Part shown: one piece after another, positions 36,501 through 50,700 of the stretch
Layout: each line of letters starts with the position of its first letter
Position numbering within the stretch: the stretch's first letter is position 1
Assembly (NCBI GenBank): GCA_021464245.1
Contig: JADCRB010000067.1
Coordinates: forward strand, 1,457,908-1,521,907
Direction: 5' to 3'
Origin: Carallia brachiata
Lineage: Eukaryota; Streptophyta; Magnoliopsida; Malpighiales; Rhizophoraceae
Length of the DNA stretch: 64,000 bases
The notes under the pieces: model-generated
Databases searched by the model: none
What the model saw: the letters and a program-made list of their open reading frames with translations, nothing else
What the model was told of the DNA's origin: nothing
Made by a program: the position numbers and the translations under genes

Positions 36501-37031
36501 ACGAGAACGAGGAAGCAACCCATTAGTCGAAGCAGTGATCTCATCGAACCGTTTCTCCACGGCTGCCCATCCTGCGCCTCCATCAGCCTTGCTGATAAAC
36601 TTGAGCCCCTTCAGGGCATGAGCCGCCGCGGATTTAGTCCTGTCAAGGCGGCCCGGCTGCGACCTCCTTGAGAAAGAAGCCAAGCGCTTTATTTCTTGAG
36701 ACACCTGCCTGAGTTTAGCGGAAGCACTCCTCATCACACTGGAATTAGATCTTTTCTCCAGGCCTTTTGCCAGCAGCGTCATCTCAGCGTCATCTTCGCC
36801 CCCGTCAGCAGGCTTAACGCTGTGGACGGCCACGGAGTCTTCCCGGACGTCGAGGGTGATCTCCATGTACTGCTCATGGTGACCTGCGCTCGATTCCGGG
36901 ACATTGAACCTGGCGCTCTTCCTTCCTGCTCTCTTGCTGATGGGAGTACTCAGGGAACTGCTGTACGGCAGGCTTCCTACAAGTTCTGTCTCAGAGTGGT
37001 GCGGATGATCTTCTCTGCCCATTTGTTGCAT
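30564..37031 (-). CDS. RBOH: Respiratory burst NADPH oxidase (RBOH, A/C/D-type)
   Basis: Twelve exons splice to 914 residues: 37031-36485, 36386-36227, 36126-36078, 35977-35864, 35750-35325, 35218-34832, 34726-34631, 34544-34429, 34334-34232, 34120-34050, 32658-32093 and 30673-30564. The cytosolic N-terminus has the EF-hand loop [12 protein letters not shown] (exon 3). Six membrane helices carry the haem histidines ([22 protein letters not shown]). Next come the FAD motif HPFSITSAP, the NADPH motif GLGIGATPM and the invariant C-terminus FHKENF. The plasma-membrane enzyme moves electrons from NADPH to oxygen, giving apoplastic superoxide for immunity, stomatal and wound signalling. N-terminal wording ([33 protein letters not shown]) is closest to RBOHD as I recall it; position favours RBOHA/C. 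It is probably co-orthologous to that clade. The final 35 codons are isolated by a 1.4-kb intron, so a shorter prediction would lose them. Confidence 0.96.
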
Positions 37032-40000
37032 CTGAGTTTCGATTCAGAAACTTGTCAAGGCTTCAAGCTTTGAACAATGTAGAGCGCTCCAAAGCTACCC
37101 AAGATTCAGGTTTCTCTCTAGCGTCAGAGGAAGACTGGGAAAAGGAAAATGGAAGACTGCCGGGCAGGAACCAACTGCTAAGCTGAATCTTTCTGACAGG
37201 CTGGAGGGAAAAATTATAATTAAACAAGACAGACTGAAGCCAATTCAGATGACAAAGATTTATTGCTCGTTTTATATCACTCTCCCACTATCTTTTGGCA
37301 ATTTTTGAAAGAAAAAGAAAAGAAATATATATATATATCTTTTATTTAATTTTTTAATTATATAATTATTTTTTTCATAAATTATTATTTATTTTTTTAT
37401 ATTTTTTTAATAATTATTTTTCATCCATCACAACATTATTATTATTATTATATTATTTCCTATTTTTCTTTTTTTTTCATTCACTTTCTGACAACAGAAA
37501 GTGTACATGTCCTGCACGGGATACCCTTTGTTGGAATGGAAAAGGTACAGCCACGGAGAACTGAAATCGAGTGCAGACCGAGTCGATTTATTTTAATAAC
37601 TTTAGGTTAGACTTTTTTTAAAAAAGCTGGAGGAATTTTTTTTAATAAATTTATTTAACAATTATATTTTATATTTTAAAATAATATTTATTTATATTTA
37701 AGTTTTAATTTTATAAAATAATTTGAAAGAAAAACAGTTTTTTTATGAATTTCGTTTGATACTTACATTTTATATTTTAAAATAATATTTATTTAAATCA
37801 AAATTTTAATTTTATAAAAAAAACTATTATAATATATCTCGGGTATTGCTGGTTGCACCTATAGTACGCCTAGCAGCATCTTGCTAGCAAAGTGGGCATT
37901 TAACTTGATGTATTATTATTTATGTGAAACTTTTAAAATTACTTTATGAATTACTTGTTATAGTCTGGTCCGTCTGCAGGGGCAATAATTGCGGAAGATT
38001 GGTTTTGGAACTACATTTTCGGACGGGACGAGAGAGGGGAGAAATCGGGGCCACACAGGAGAAAGATTACCCTGATTTTTTTTGAGTCACATTGTGTGAA
38101 TGTCAAAAATCAGTTATGTAATATAATATTAATAGATTATTTTATATAATTAAATAATTAATATTTATAATAAAAATTTATAAAAAATTATTTATTTTTA
38201 TTATAAATATTAATCATTAATTTGTATAAAAAATTAATCGATTATAAAATCTATTTCACATTAACTTTTTCTTGCTTTCATGTATATTTTCTTATATATA
38301 TATATATATATATGTATGTATTTTATAAGTTACGTGTCATTTTAACTATATTATATGTTAGATTATTAAATACGTGTAAATTAAGAAAATATAGGTGAAA
38401 CATATAATCCATGATATCTAACAATTTATTTTTTTTTTAATTTTTTAAATTCAAACATACAATATAATTTTATTTTACTCTCATTTAACCTATATCTAAC
38501 AAGAATTTCCCTACATATTATATTTCACAAAAACAAAAAAAGGTGTAGAGGCCACAATACGATTGTCTTTTCTCCTCGTCACTCCCATGTCTAACCCCTC
38601 CCGTCAGATTATCATTATTTTTCCTTGAGTGTAGATTTTGTGCCAAACAAATTTCTCCAAAGAAATTGTCCAAGCATTGTAAAAGAATACAATCATTCCC
38701 TAATTTAGTGTAATTATATTAAAAATTAAAAATTAAAAATTAAAAATTAAAAATTAAAAATTAAATAAATATTACTTTAGAATTTAAATTATAAAATTTA
38801 TATGGTATATGTTAAAAAATCTCTCTTTTTAAAAAATTTGTTCTTAAAAAAATGAATGCAGTTATATTAAATTCATAACTAGTTGCATAAATTGCATGGA
38901 GTGCAAACTTTTCCCTTTTTCCTTTTACATATATTTAAATTTGTCATTCAAAATTCGTTATTATCTCCAAATTTTATAATGGATAATCAATATTCACTGA
39001 ATTAGTTACAGATAAATTCACCAAGACAATGATATGCACTATTAAGGAAGAAATCTTCGGATGAGTTTGAAAAGATAGCCTAATCTCACATTTTTCGCAC
39101 AATCACCGCCCTATCGATTTACGTTTCCAAATTGGTTATGCTTTTCCCTTTCGCACACAATTGGAAATGGGACGTTGATGATTTGTGAAAGCCTATAATA
39201 AATGAGCCTGCCACAAAAGCAAAAGCTTGAATGCTTGATGGTACCCACGACTTGAAAAACCGTGTGTAATGTTTCTAGTTAGCTAGTCAAACATTGCGTA
39301 CTCATCCCTCCGCTACGCTTTTTCCTAACTTATCCGGCATTTTTGGTCAAATTTATCTCTTTAAATTTGGTAAGTGAGGTTGATCCTAGTTTGCCCGTAA
39401 ATAATAATAATATTATAATTAATAAAAATTAATAATTAAAAAATTACGAAAAATAAATAAATAAATAATAATTTATAAAAAATAATAAAAATTATTTAAA
39501 TTGATAAAAAATAAATAAAAATTCTTTTCTTTTGAAAAATAAACAATCAGGGCCTAAGTCCAGTTTTGGTGCATATCTCTTCAAACCATTAGATAAAGTA
39601 ACTGAATTTTATCTAACAAAATGTCTTTTATATATTTTATTAAGTGTATCTACATAATTTTATTTAACATAAATATTTTAATTTTTTTAATTTTAGATCA
39701 ACTAATTGAGAAGAAAAAAAATAGTTGAGGAGATTAAGAATTTAAATTTTTAACCTCATATTTATTAATATTATTAATACTGTTTAATTTAAAAATTTAC
39801 AGCGCATTCGTAAATAATTTCAGAGAGTATACAATATACTGTATTATTTGCAGATAATTCGAATGCTAAATCAGCTCATGGAACTAATTTTGGAGCTGAT
39901 TTTGTTTAACGTTTCTCGAGGTAGTGATATTTTCTATTTTCTCTTGTTTATTATTTGGATTTGAGCTACTTTATTTACTAGGGAAAACTGAGCCACGAGC

Positions 40001-42962
40001 AACCTCACCCGAAGGCTAAACTGGACGGGTGGCATGTACTCCGTGGCTAAACTAGACATCCACAGGGGAATCGGGCTTTCGTTCTTCTTTTGCTTTATTT
40101 AATAATTTATTTTTTTTATTTTTTTAAAATTTAATATATTTTTAACTATTAAACTGCCTAAATTATGTGTGTCAATTTTGTTACTCAAAATACGTGAGCT
40201 ACCTAATTTTTTCCTATTACTTTTACCGTTTTTATTGTATAGATGCACACCGGCTTATGTTACGTAGAGAAGACGTGACAACATACAATAAATCTTTGAT
40301 TGTACATAGTTTTGTTTTTTTACCTTAAAAAACAATTCATCTGCACGCGTGTTGTTTATCAGATTTTTGAGTTGGATTGAGAGTAACTATCGTTTGAACA
40401 ATTTGTTTAACAATTCTCAAAAAGATTAGACTCGCTACACAAGTACTAACAAAGTCAATGAGCCTCTCTCACTGGTGTTCCGACAAGCAAATCTAATTCA
40501 AAGCACAGTCCATAATCTTTTGTTATCAAAGAGCTACTAGTCATTATTAGGGGATGACGTATATACTGAAACTCAAATCTAAAACGTAAAGTATAGAGAC
40601 ACGTCGATTTATTATTGAACCACTGACTCGCGTGGTTTTAATTGTACATATGATTTCATCGTAGTTGTGGACTTACATCAAATGAAAATAACAAAAAAGG
40701 TAAAAATATATAAACATATTTAGTCTTGTTCAAAAAAATATAGATATATTTAATGAGATATACTAAAAATATACAGTTAATTTAATTAATGATATTTAAT
40801 AATTTATTTATTTTTTATTTTTAAATTTAATATATATTTTATAATATAACAATTTAAATTATTACGTATTTACGAAACTCTTATAACCAGGTGGCTGAGA
40901 AATTTTTCTTAAAAAAAATGTAACCAAATGTCACTGTAGTGCAATTTTTTATTTATAGTACAATTTTTTTTTTACTAATAGGCTTGCCTCAAAAAATATG
41001 CGTCCTTGTAATATTTTTGTTTTTTTTAGACATTTTGTCGTAAACCTTGACTAGGGAATCAAGGCTTAGTGAATGAAGTTTGACTTTGGAGGAAAAAAAG
41101 GAATAGTTAGGTGAACTAAACTTTTTATGTACATATTAAATTTAAAAAGGCATAAAAGTTAGAAACAAGATAAAATATATATGTATGTATATATTATGGT
41201 GCATGCCATTTTTTTAAAACACTTTTTAATTTGTCGTGTACACTTTTATCCACCAAATTGCGAGGCCAATTAATATATCGCAAGACAGAATGGCCCCTCG
41301 AATTGGTCAAAAACAGAAAAATTTATTGACTTGACTTGGACTTTGTATGTCTCGATATTTCGATTCTGTTGACCTGGCATCCAAGCGGAGGGCAAGAATT
41401 TTCTCATGAACGCTGTACTCCGGCGGTCGATCGGGCCTGTGTCGGCAGGCGACAGGGCCACCACTTGGTGGCGGTGCACTCACTTACGCATTTATACCAT
41501 TAATTAGGCCAGGACCACTCTGCCTCTAATTTGCTGCAACTTTCAATCTTTGAATTTTCTATGGGTTTAGTCTTTCAGTGCACATGAGACTATGACTAAT
41601 TTCACAGTTCGAAAGAAACATAAAAATGTTTACTAGATTCTTTCAATTGTGGAAAGGAGAACCAGAGAAAGCATAACAGACCACTTCAATTCGGAGAAAA
41701 GGAAAGGGACGAATAAAAGGACGAAAGAAAGGGTCTAATCCAAATACGTTTTTCAATAAATTTGATACGTTGTTACTGTTTAACATCAGTCGTCAATTGA
41801 ACTGTGTTGTATTTATGTTTTGTGTAAGTTTTTACAATACATTTATTTACATCAAATTAATATATAATTTTGATTAACATAAATACAACGGTTTTATTTT
41901 TTATTTTTTATTTTGTTTAGATAACGATTTTAATATTACAAACATATCAACCGATCATACTTAGTTTGACAAGAGAAAAGTTATCAGAAAACAACATCGT
42001 ACGCCGCTTGCGGGCCTCGGTTGCAGCCTCCACTTGTAACCGCTAAGTGGGCCTCGGTTTTTATTGTCAACCCCCACTTGTTCGCGTGACAAGCTTTTAC
42101 AACACAGCCCAATAACCGTCGTTTTCGTAGCCAGCTTGTCTTCCCCCCGACATTTCTTTTCGTTTTTTGTGGTATTTTACAACTGCTTTAGAAATGAGCG
42201 TCAACTTGAAGAGGTTCAAAAGTCAAATTCTTAGACTTCTATTTTACTTATATGTTATTATTAATATTTAAATTATAAATTTGTGACTTTTTCTTCGAAT
42301 ATTTCACTTTTATTGTTGCTCGGAGATAAATGCACCAAAAGTCTACTAATTAAAATTTAGATTTTATTTTAAATATTTCAAATTTTAATCTTTAAGAAAG
42401 AAAGATCTTAAATGTTTTATTTTTAAGAGTTATACATATTATATAATTCATAACTCAATTAGTCTCCAAATAAATTTTAAAAAAATGCTTCAATAAAAAA
42501 AAAGGATAAATGCATCAAAAGTTTAAAATCATTGAAAATTTTCTTTTGGTCATAAAAAAATCTTTTCTAAATTTATCCTTAAAATCAAAAAGTTTGATAG
42601 GGTTAAACTTTTTAGAGTTTTTTTTTTTCCTTACGATTATTATTATGTTATTGGTCGGCTCTACAAAAAGTAAAAGATGTGGGTTGGACGTCGTGTATAA
42701 TTTGTTGTTCATTATATTCGCTCAAAGAAAAGACCCAAAGTCCTAGAAAGTACTAACAATATTTAGGTCTTTAAACTTCCTTAATTAAAATATTTGAGTA
42801 TTTTTTGAGAAAAAATGTAAAATGACCGTGATTTTTTTTTTGGCTACAAATTTTAGTGTAATTTTTCAGAATTTAAGATTTTAAAATTGTCATCATGTAA
42901 TAAATTCAGAAAAGATCAACACAGCATGAATTAAGGGAAAAATAGTCAAATCACCTCGACCT
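37032..42962. other. Large AT-rich gene-poor region
   Basis: About 5.9 kb with no credible gene. The first few hundred bases are the RBOH leader and promoter. The rest is AT-rich, with (TA)n/(TATG)n tracts near 38295-38320, a heptamer tandem repeat at 38721-38764, and two imperfect GGGCCTCGGTT...CCACTTG units at about 42012-42085. The short frames present (for example 41270-41479) are unsupported. Confidence 0.6.
38721..38764. repeat. (AAAAATT)n heptamer tandem repeat
   Basis: About six perfect copies of the seven-base unit AAAAATT run head to tail. Confidence 0.9.
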
Positions 42963-43063
42963 TAGGTTGCACAGACACGGACACGGCGACACGGACACGA
43001 CGGACACGGATACGGCGACACGTCAATTTAAAAAAAATTAAGACACGGACACGGCATAGACAC

Positions 43064-43100
<37 letters not shown>

Positions 43101-43544
43101 TAAATGTTATTATTTAAAATAAAATATAAATTATAACTTAAAATATAACATATATAAATTTAATTTTTATTAAAATAAATATTATAAAATATATTTTTTA
43201 AGTATATTTAAAATCTCACAATACATATTAAATAATAAATATTAATAAAAAATGATAACTTAAAAAAAAATTCAAATCTTTCCCAATTCCTACTCTCCTT
43301 CATTTGAATTTAAAAAAAAAAAAAAGGCAACAACAAACCCATCCCTTTTCATTTTTTTACTTTTCTTTTTGTTAGTCGTGTCCGCGTATCCTCAGCGTGT
43401 CCGAGCCGTGTCCGATTTTTTTTTTTCAAATTTTTTTTTGGCGGACACTTTTTGGCGTGTCGGACACTTGTTCGTGCCGTGTCCGTGTCCGAGAAGTGTC
43501 CGACACGGACACTTCCTTAAAATAGACGTGTCCGTGCATCCTTG
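42963..43544. mobile_element. MULE-like MITE with GACACG subterminal arrays
   Basis: The 582-bp element is bounded by a perfect 9-bp target duplication CCTCGACCT (42954-42962 and 43545-43553). The left terminus TAGGTTGCACAGACACG pairs with the right terminus, which reads CAAGGATGCACGGACACG reverse-complemented. Both ends carry dense GACACG/CGTGTC arrays (42972-43062 and 43376-43535). The core is an AT-rich filler with a (TA)n tract at about 43064-43097. No coding capacity was found. Duplication length and subterminal repeats fit a non-autonomous Mutator-like element. Confidence 0.85.
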
Positions 43545-44765
43545 CCTCGACCTATTTGAACAAAGTAGGTAATGAAACGAAATGAATTTAATTGCTAAAG
43601 TAACAGCGTTGAGAGACTAAATTTCCTATTAGTCAAGAATCTAAGAGATAATTCAATATTTTTACATTTTTCAAAAACAAAATTCAATTTCTTTACATTT
43701 TTTAATTTCCCAGCATTTGTTTTGACATACACTAAATCTAAATAGGAGATGATGACTGGGGGAACCAAATTGAAAAAAAATGTAAAGAAAAGTTTAGGTT
43801 CACTTGGGTTGAAAGGCAAAATGGGGCTATGATGCTCGGCCTTTACCATGCTCGGGTGGGGCTAGGTCCAGCCCGTGTTTTTTTCCCGTTGAGGTCAAAG
43901 GGTCTGGCATCGGACCTTCGAGACCATGGGGCTATTTCTACTGGACCTTGTAATAAATTTATATGCAAATATATAAAGTTGAAATTAAGAAAAAAGTTTA
44001 ATTTTTTTTTTCTATTATATAACAGTTTCTCACAAATTTATAAATTAAAAATATTAAAATATTTTATAATTATCAAAATTTTATTACAATTAAAATTAGT
44101 ATTTTATTCTAAATTTATCAAAATTTAAATAAAATTAAGATTTTAATATACATACAGTTATTTTTTTTCATAATATAAAATCACAAGTATGCTTGGATAA
44201 AATCTATATTTTTAATTTTTTTCTCAACATTCTTTTATTTTCTCTCAGCTATATTTTTTAATCACAAATATTAATTTTCTTTCAAACTTGTTTTTTTCAA
44301 GATTAGTGATTGTGGTGTAGACCTTTCAATTATCATTGAAAGGCTTTTTGATTACTATTTTTTTTATTATTGTATGTGCTGCTAACTTTTTTGTATCATT
44401 GGATAATTTTCCTATTTTTATTTTCTTTTCTTTGTTTAATCAATTGAGGGGCGAAGCCGAAGGATCGACTTATCCTAGTACGAATTCGAGACACGCCAAT
44501 GGCCAAACACCACCAATACCAACAGCCACGCGCCTGCTTCCCTCAATTTGGAAATTAGGAGGGAAAATTGTACAATTAAATCTTCCCAAACGAGCAGTTG
44601 GGGGCTTGGGGCACAGTGGGGTTTCCCTCATTTTTGCATTTACAGCAATTTTCTTCTTCTTCCTCTTCTTCTTTTCTTCTTCTTGTTTTTCTCCTTTTTT
44701 TTTAGCCAATTCTTTGGCTTTTCTTGCCATGAATTTGTTTTTATTTGATTTTTCTTATGTGATTG
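43545..44765. other. Spacer and leader of the TDP1-beta gene
   Basis: This starts with the second copy of the MITE target duplication. A GC-richer island at 43830-43945 has no recognisable coding signal. The last 300 bases, with CT-rich sequence at 44650-44710, are likely the TDP1-beta 5' UTR and promoter. The frame 44336-44809 overlapping the true start is not supported. Confidence 0.5.
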
Positions 44766-47700
44766 ATGGCTATGAAGGGTTCAGACTTTCTTTCCATCAA
44801 CACCAATAAGAAGAGAACCGGAAGGAAAGTGGATCCGCCGGTGTCCTCCTCGATTTTGCCTGGAAACAAGAGACCGAGAAACGGCGTAACCAAATCGGCG
44901 ATCCTTCATCTTCAAAACCTCGACGTCCCTCTGACATCGCCGGCCACCGGTTCGCCTCTCGGTTCAATCCGACTCGAACCGGACCGGCCCTACACCATCG
45001 GCCGAGCCGCCTGCGACTGCGAGTTCCTGTTCCACGATCGCCGGGTAAGTAAGCGACATTGCCAGGTTCTGTTCGATAGCGTAGACCGTAGGATTTACAT
45101 TCTTGATGGAGCGATTTTGCCGGATGCCATTGATTCTGTGGTTAGTGCTTTTAGGAAAAGGTTGATTGTCTGTGATGAATCAGAAGGTGTTGAGAAAGAG
45201 ACAAAGATTGCGGAGTGGGACGGAGTTAAGAGTTCTTTGAATGGGGTCTTTGTTAATGGGGTTAGGGTCAAGGGAGGGATGGTTAGAGAATTGTGTGTGG
45301 GAGATGAGGTTTTGCTTGTTTGTGGCAAAGAGGGTATTTGTAGTTTGGGGGTTCAAGTCGGCTTTGTGATAAAAGGTATTATTATCAAGGAGGAGGTTGA
45401 TATGCTTTCTGATGAGATGCAGTTGGATAGACCAAATTTCTTGGAGAAACAAACTCGATGGGACACCATTCCCAAGGATCAGTGTCTAGTGGTCGGCGAA
45501 GCAAAAGGGTTTTTGCAGTCTGTGCAAATGACATTATGCACTCAGGTTTCAGATTTTCCGGACCAAAATGTGGTGGCATTGTCAGTCGAGCAAAGTTTTT
45601 GTTGAGGCAGTGTAGAGGCATCTTGAAAAGTGATGATCCCATTTATAGAATTCAGCAATATGCTTCACCAGAATTCCGCGCGGAAACCATACATGCTGGT
45701 AATAGCATGTTGAAAAACTCTTTGGGCATGCCCACCCCTGATACCAGTAAATTTCATGCAGGAGGTGAAACAGAGGCAATTATGTTGACTTTCAGGGAAA
45801 AGGAATCAGTGTGTAGGAACTTGCTGTCTGATATGGATATGGTATATAATATGCAAAAGGGTAACAGTGAGTGTGCTTGTATTCGAGGTGGCCATTCACT
45901 TAATAAAGACATTGCTAGAGCAGATTATGAGAATGATGATGCCAATCGGACTTGTAAAGCATTGTCACCCACTCCTGTGGGTAAGAATTTTCCTTCTCTC
46001 TGTGGTGTTTTTCAGATGAAAAACTTAGAAGAGCTTTATCCAGCTCCAGGGAAGAATTTTTACCTGAATCGCCTTCAGTCCATGGGCAATGGTTCATCCA
46101 ATGATCGTAATGTTATCTCTTTGCCAGAGCTCCTCTATCCCATAGAAAGCATCTCGCGAATATTTATTGCGACATTTACATGTGATGTTTTATGGTAATG
46201 TTACCTTCTTCATCATATTATTTTTGTTTTATCTCATGACCCTGTATTGTGCTTGACTATATAATGTGTTGGCAACTTGTAAATGTGAAGACTTGTTTTA
46301 TTTAAATAAATCTACTCCTATAAATCTTACCAACTTGAAATTGGAATATTTTTTTTCCGTTGTTGTTGACAAGAAACCTTTTTTTTTCCTCTCTATTGTT
46401 GCTGGTGAGATTAATGAGTTGATTTGATTGTCCGGCTGCTTGAAGTTAATGCATTTAATTTTGATAGGTTCTTATCATACTGTCAGATTCCTAGCCAACT
46501 ACCAGTAACAATTGCATGTCACAACACTGAGCATTGTTGGAGTTCCAGTGCTGACAAACGATCCTCCTCGCCTTACTCAGATTTTCCAAATGTAGTTGTG
46601 GTGTAAGTGTTGGTTTTATCTTCATTATCACATAACTGGTTGATGTTACATGTGAAACTTTTGTACTTAAGTAATTGAGTTTTTGTCTTTTTTATTTTCC
46701 ATACCCTTTCTTGTAGGTTTCCTCAATTCCCTGAGGAGATAGCATTTGGAAAAGATCGCAAGAGGCAAGGCATTGCCTGCCATCATCCGAAGTTGTTTGT
46801 TTTGCAAAGAGAAGATTTCATACGTGTTATCATTACTTCCGCAAATTTAGTTCCAAACCAGGTGATTACTTTTACTTTTTTTTTTCCTTGAAACTTGCCT
46901 ACAAGGAGCATGAAGTTGCATATTTCAGCATATATTGAGATTGTGGCTGCTTGGCATGATATATTGGATATCTATTTAATGACCATTAAGTATTGTCTTG
47001 GAGTTTTGGATTCTTTGGTTGAATTCTCATAGTACCATGGAAAGAAATAGGAGAATGCCACTTATCACAGAGCTTGCTCAACAATGAATCCCTTCTACAG
47101 TATTCTACTTGACTCCAGACATTGGAGATGATTTGACTGCCAAAATTGGAGGCTGCTTGTAATGGAAATTGTGTTTAATTGGGTCTGTGTTCTTATGATG
47201 TAACTTACTGGCTTGATTTGATGTTTTGCGACAATGTATATGTATTTCCACATGTTCAGTTTTTTTTTTTCTTGAAACTTCCTTTCAGCCACACTCATAT
47301 CCTTTTCATCCAAATATCAATGAAATCCATGCTGAAGCTGGCAGTGTTATGCCAATTTTAGCTGTCCTTTTGATATTTTCATGTTGTTCACTACTTTTGG
47401 TTTATATAGTTAAATCATATTGGTATTTAATGAAATGTCACCCTTCAGTTTTTGACTCTTACAGTGGAATAATGTGACAAATACCATTTGGTGGCAAGAT
47501 TTTCCTGCCAGAAGTGCGTCCAATCTTTCATCTCTTTTTGTTCGAGTTTCTAACGGAGAATCAGATCAACATTCAGACTCAGACTTTGCTGCTCAACTGG
47601 CTGGTTTCATGGCATCTCTGTTGACTGATGTACCTAGTCAGGCCCACTGGATCATCGAGTTAACAAAATACGACTTTGGAGAGGCAATGGGATATCTCAT

Positions 47701-50700
47701 TGTGTCCGTTCCAGGAATTTATTCGGACAGATCTTTAAATGTAAGCATGTTTTTCCCAATTTAAGAATTTTCTCAACCTTATCACCTCCTGGAATCAAAA
47801 GCCTTTCTCCAATTGTTATGTTTCTGCCCCTCTGCCAATTGAGATCTCATCAGATTGCATAATGCTACATTAGCTGAGGTTGGAACTTTACATCTATTGA
47901 CAAATGGGTGCTGATGTGATGGGCTTTTTTATTTTTTCATTCAACATTCCAGGCATATCACTGTTCATTACAGCCATCTGGTGTTAAAATCCTTGGCACA
48001 GTTGAAGCATCTGTTGTTGGTTTGAGCCACCTTTTTCATACTGCAGCTGATACGAATGGGGCACAGCTTAAGAGGTTGGCTACTTTTATTGGGAAATCTT
48101 GTGAGAATGCATATGGCATGTTGGAGGTTGTTTTGAGAAGGAACATAAATGTGCCTGTGGATTTGAATGCTGTCAGTGTTCTTGTTCCTAATCCGGATCT
48201 ATTTCCTCAAGGAGGTGAATTTTATTTGCTTGATTTGATACGTTAGAAACAATAAGCTATGTGGTACTTTGCTTTTTCCTTTCCATTTGTGTACTCTTGA
48301 CAAGGTGTAAGCTTTAGTAGGCACAGGAATTGCTTCAAGAAAGAGTGCTCTTCATGTAAGAAAAAAGTTGGGAATCCTTGGTATTTACATTTTTACAATA
48401 AGTGCTTGCTCATAGAGTAGAAATACCCAGCAAACACCTACAATAATAGATAACTAGAAGAGATTACTTGCTTTTTACCTAAAAAAATATTCCTTTTTTA
48501 TCCGAAACTTTTACACTTGGAGATATTATGTATTCCTACCTTTGCAAATGTTTAAGTGTCTTGAAAGAGAGTGAATTTCACTCGAGTAGGTGGTTTTGGG
48601 CTTCTAGTAATTTGCTGCTGCAAGTCTCTAGCCCTAGCTGAACATTTTGACTGAGAGAAAGCTGCAACAGTAGCCTTTCATGCACATCTTGCATGGGGAC
48701 CACATTTAGTGATTTTCAAAAGTATTCTCAATGGAAATATGTCTAGCACCCTTGAAACCCAAAAGTAACTCATTTTTCCTTTCATATTCATGGAATTTTG
48801 AAATTGGTGTAACCAGGTTCTACCCCAGTAGCAAAAGTATTTGCCTAAATTTAGGGCTTTATATTAGATTGATTATGATGTTTCTATATGCTTCATGCCA
48901 CCTTGAGAATTCTCTGATACCCTCTATTGATGTTTATTTCAGTTGTGTCCATACCTGTTGAAATTTGAAAATTTGTGTTTGTGATTGCTTACTCTTCCTA
49001 TTCAAAATAATCATTAATCAGGTTGTTAGTGACTTTGACTCTGATGTTTCTTCATTTCTGGTACTAGATTGTGTCCAACTTGGTTTTCTTCCCAGAAATG
49101 TAGCAAAGTGGGTCTCTCCATTGTGGGATGGTGGATTTTTCAGATTTTCTGGGTATGTGTATCCTAAAGACGCTCTTGCAGCTGCTTTTGGAGGAAGCAA
49201 CCTGAGAGTGCAGCTGATTCTATGTGTGTCGCAGGCATGGTATTTCTAGCCTTTATCTGATTGGGGTAAGGGTTACTGCACAAGTGTTTTCATGGCCTAT
49301 ATGAATGACATCATGCTGATTTGTGCAGGGGCCTTGTTCAGACATGATGAAAATGATGAAGCCTGAATATGCTAGTGCATTTTGCTCTCTCATTGCTGCA
49401 ATTCAGAGGTGTGTAGGCCTTTGGCGACTACAAGAGGTAAGTTTTTGAAGTTGAAAGGCCTGCAACTCTTAACTCTGCTAGATATTGTCAGTTTGTACTG
49501 TGCTACACTTTCTCCTGCTCTTTCCAGTGATGCTTATGCTTAAGGACTTCTGTTTGCATGTTGTACGTTCAGAATGTATGTTTGATGTAATTTTGATGAA
49601 TTTAAACCATAATATTTAATGGAGGAAAAGATTAATTAATGTGCTTTCATGAATTTTCTTTTAAAAGGCATTTAATCCTTATGGAGGAATCCCTTTTTGA
49701 AAAGCTTATCACGTGGGGCTGGCCTTGGCTCCAGCCATCGGTGGTTGCAGTTGATAATGGTCACTCCGGGATATTTATTTTGGCATTTCCGAGTATCTTG
49801 CACATCCTTCTCTTGTGAAAACCCTGGCAAAAATTTAGGTGACAAGGCATGGACTTGTACTGTACAAGTAGTTGGCTAGAGTAGTTCTGTTTGGAAGGCC
49901 TTATCACGCAATCTTTTGGCAGTATCTGTCTTATTGTGTTTTCCTGTTTTATTCAAGGTTTTGAGGCAGTACAAATGGATCGATATGGAACAATCTGATT
50001 TCATTTATGGTGAGTGCCTTGAGCAATATCTTCATTCATTACCAGAAATTTGATGAGCAAGAATGCTCTTACATATTATTTGGTATACATTCTCTTCTTA
50101 AGGAGCATCCTCAATTGGATCGGTGAACGCACAATTTCTAGCTGCGTTTGCAGCAGCCGCTGGGAAGAGATCATTGCAAGTCTTTGATTCTGAAGAATCT
50201 GATCCGGAGGTAATAATGTAGGTTTATGGTGAAGTGGGTAAGAATTTGACATCATGTTTTTTAATGGATACATGAAATTATTGCTCATTTGACAGTGGGG
50301 CTGCTGGAGTGCTACTCAAGAATTAAAAAGTCCATCTATTAGTATCATCTTTCCTACAATTGAAAGAGTGAAGAGTGCATGCAGTGGTATATTGCCTTCG
50401 AGGCGCATTCTTTGCTTGTCAGAGGTATGGTGGTTCCTTGAGCATCGATGTCCTACAACAAGCTTAACTCATTCTGTATCTATATTGCGCTGATCTGCAG
50501 TACACAGGAAACTGGTCCAATTCAATAAGAGCTGCAACTTCTGGATTAAAAGAAAAAAAAAGAACATGCAGCTTTTATGCTCTTTCTTGTTCATGCTTTT
50601 GCTTTAGAAATCAAAGTCAATAAAGGTTGACAACATCATTATGTTTGCTCTCAAAATAACCAAGCCTGCACATTTGTTTCTGAACCTAGTTTCTTTTGTT

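Noticed and set aside
36241..37073. Open frames of 60-126 codons antisense to RBOH exons 1-2
   Set aside because: Shadows of the GC-richer RBOH coding exons without conserved features.
44336..44809. 157-codon frame overlapping the TDP1-beta start
   Set aside because: Phe/Ser-rich translation of T-rich leader sequence. The FHA protein begins in another frame at 44766.
45376..45482. A 107-nt GT-AG intron that would also correct the first TDP1-beta frame shift
   Set aside because: Its sequence is coding-like and its acceptor has a poor pyrimidine tract. A one-base shift in the T run gives a smoother continuation (GETNSMGHHSQG). Kept only as an alternative.
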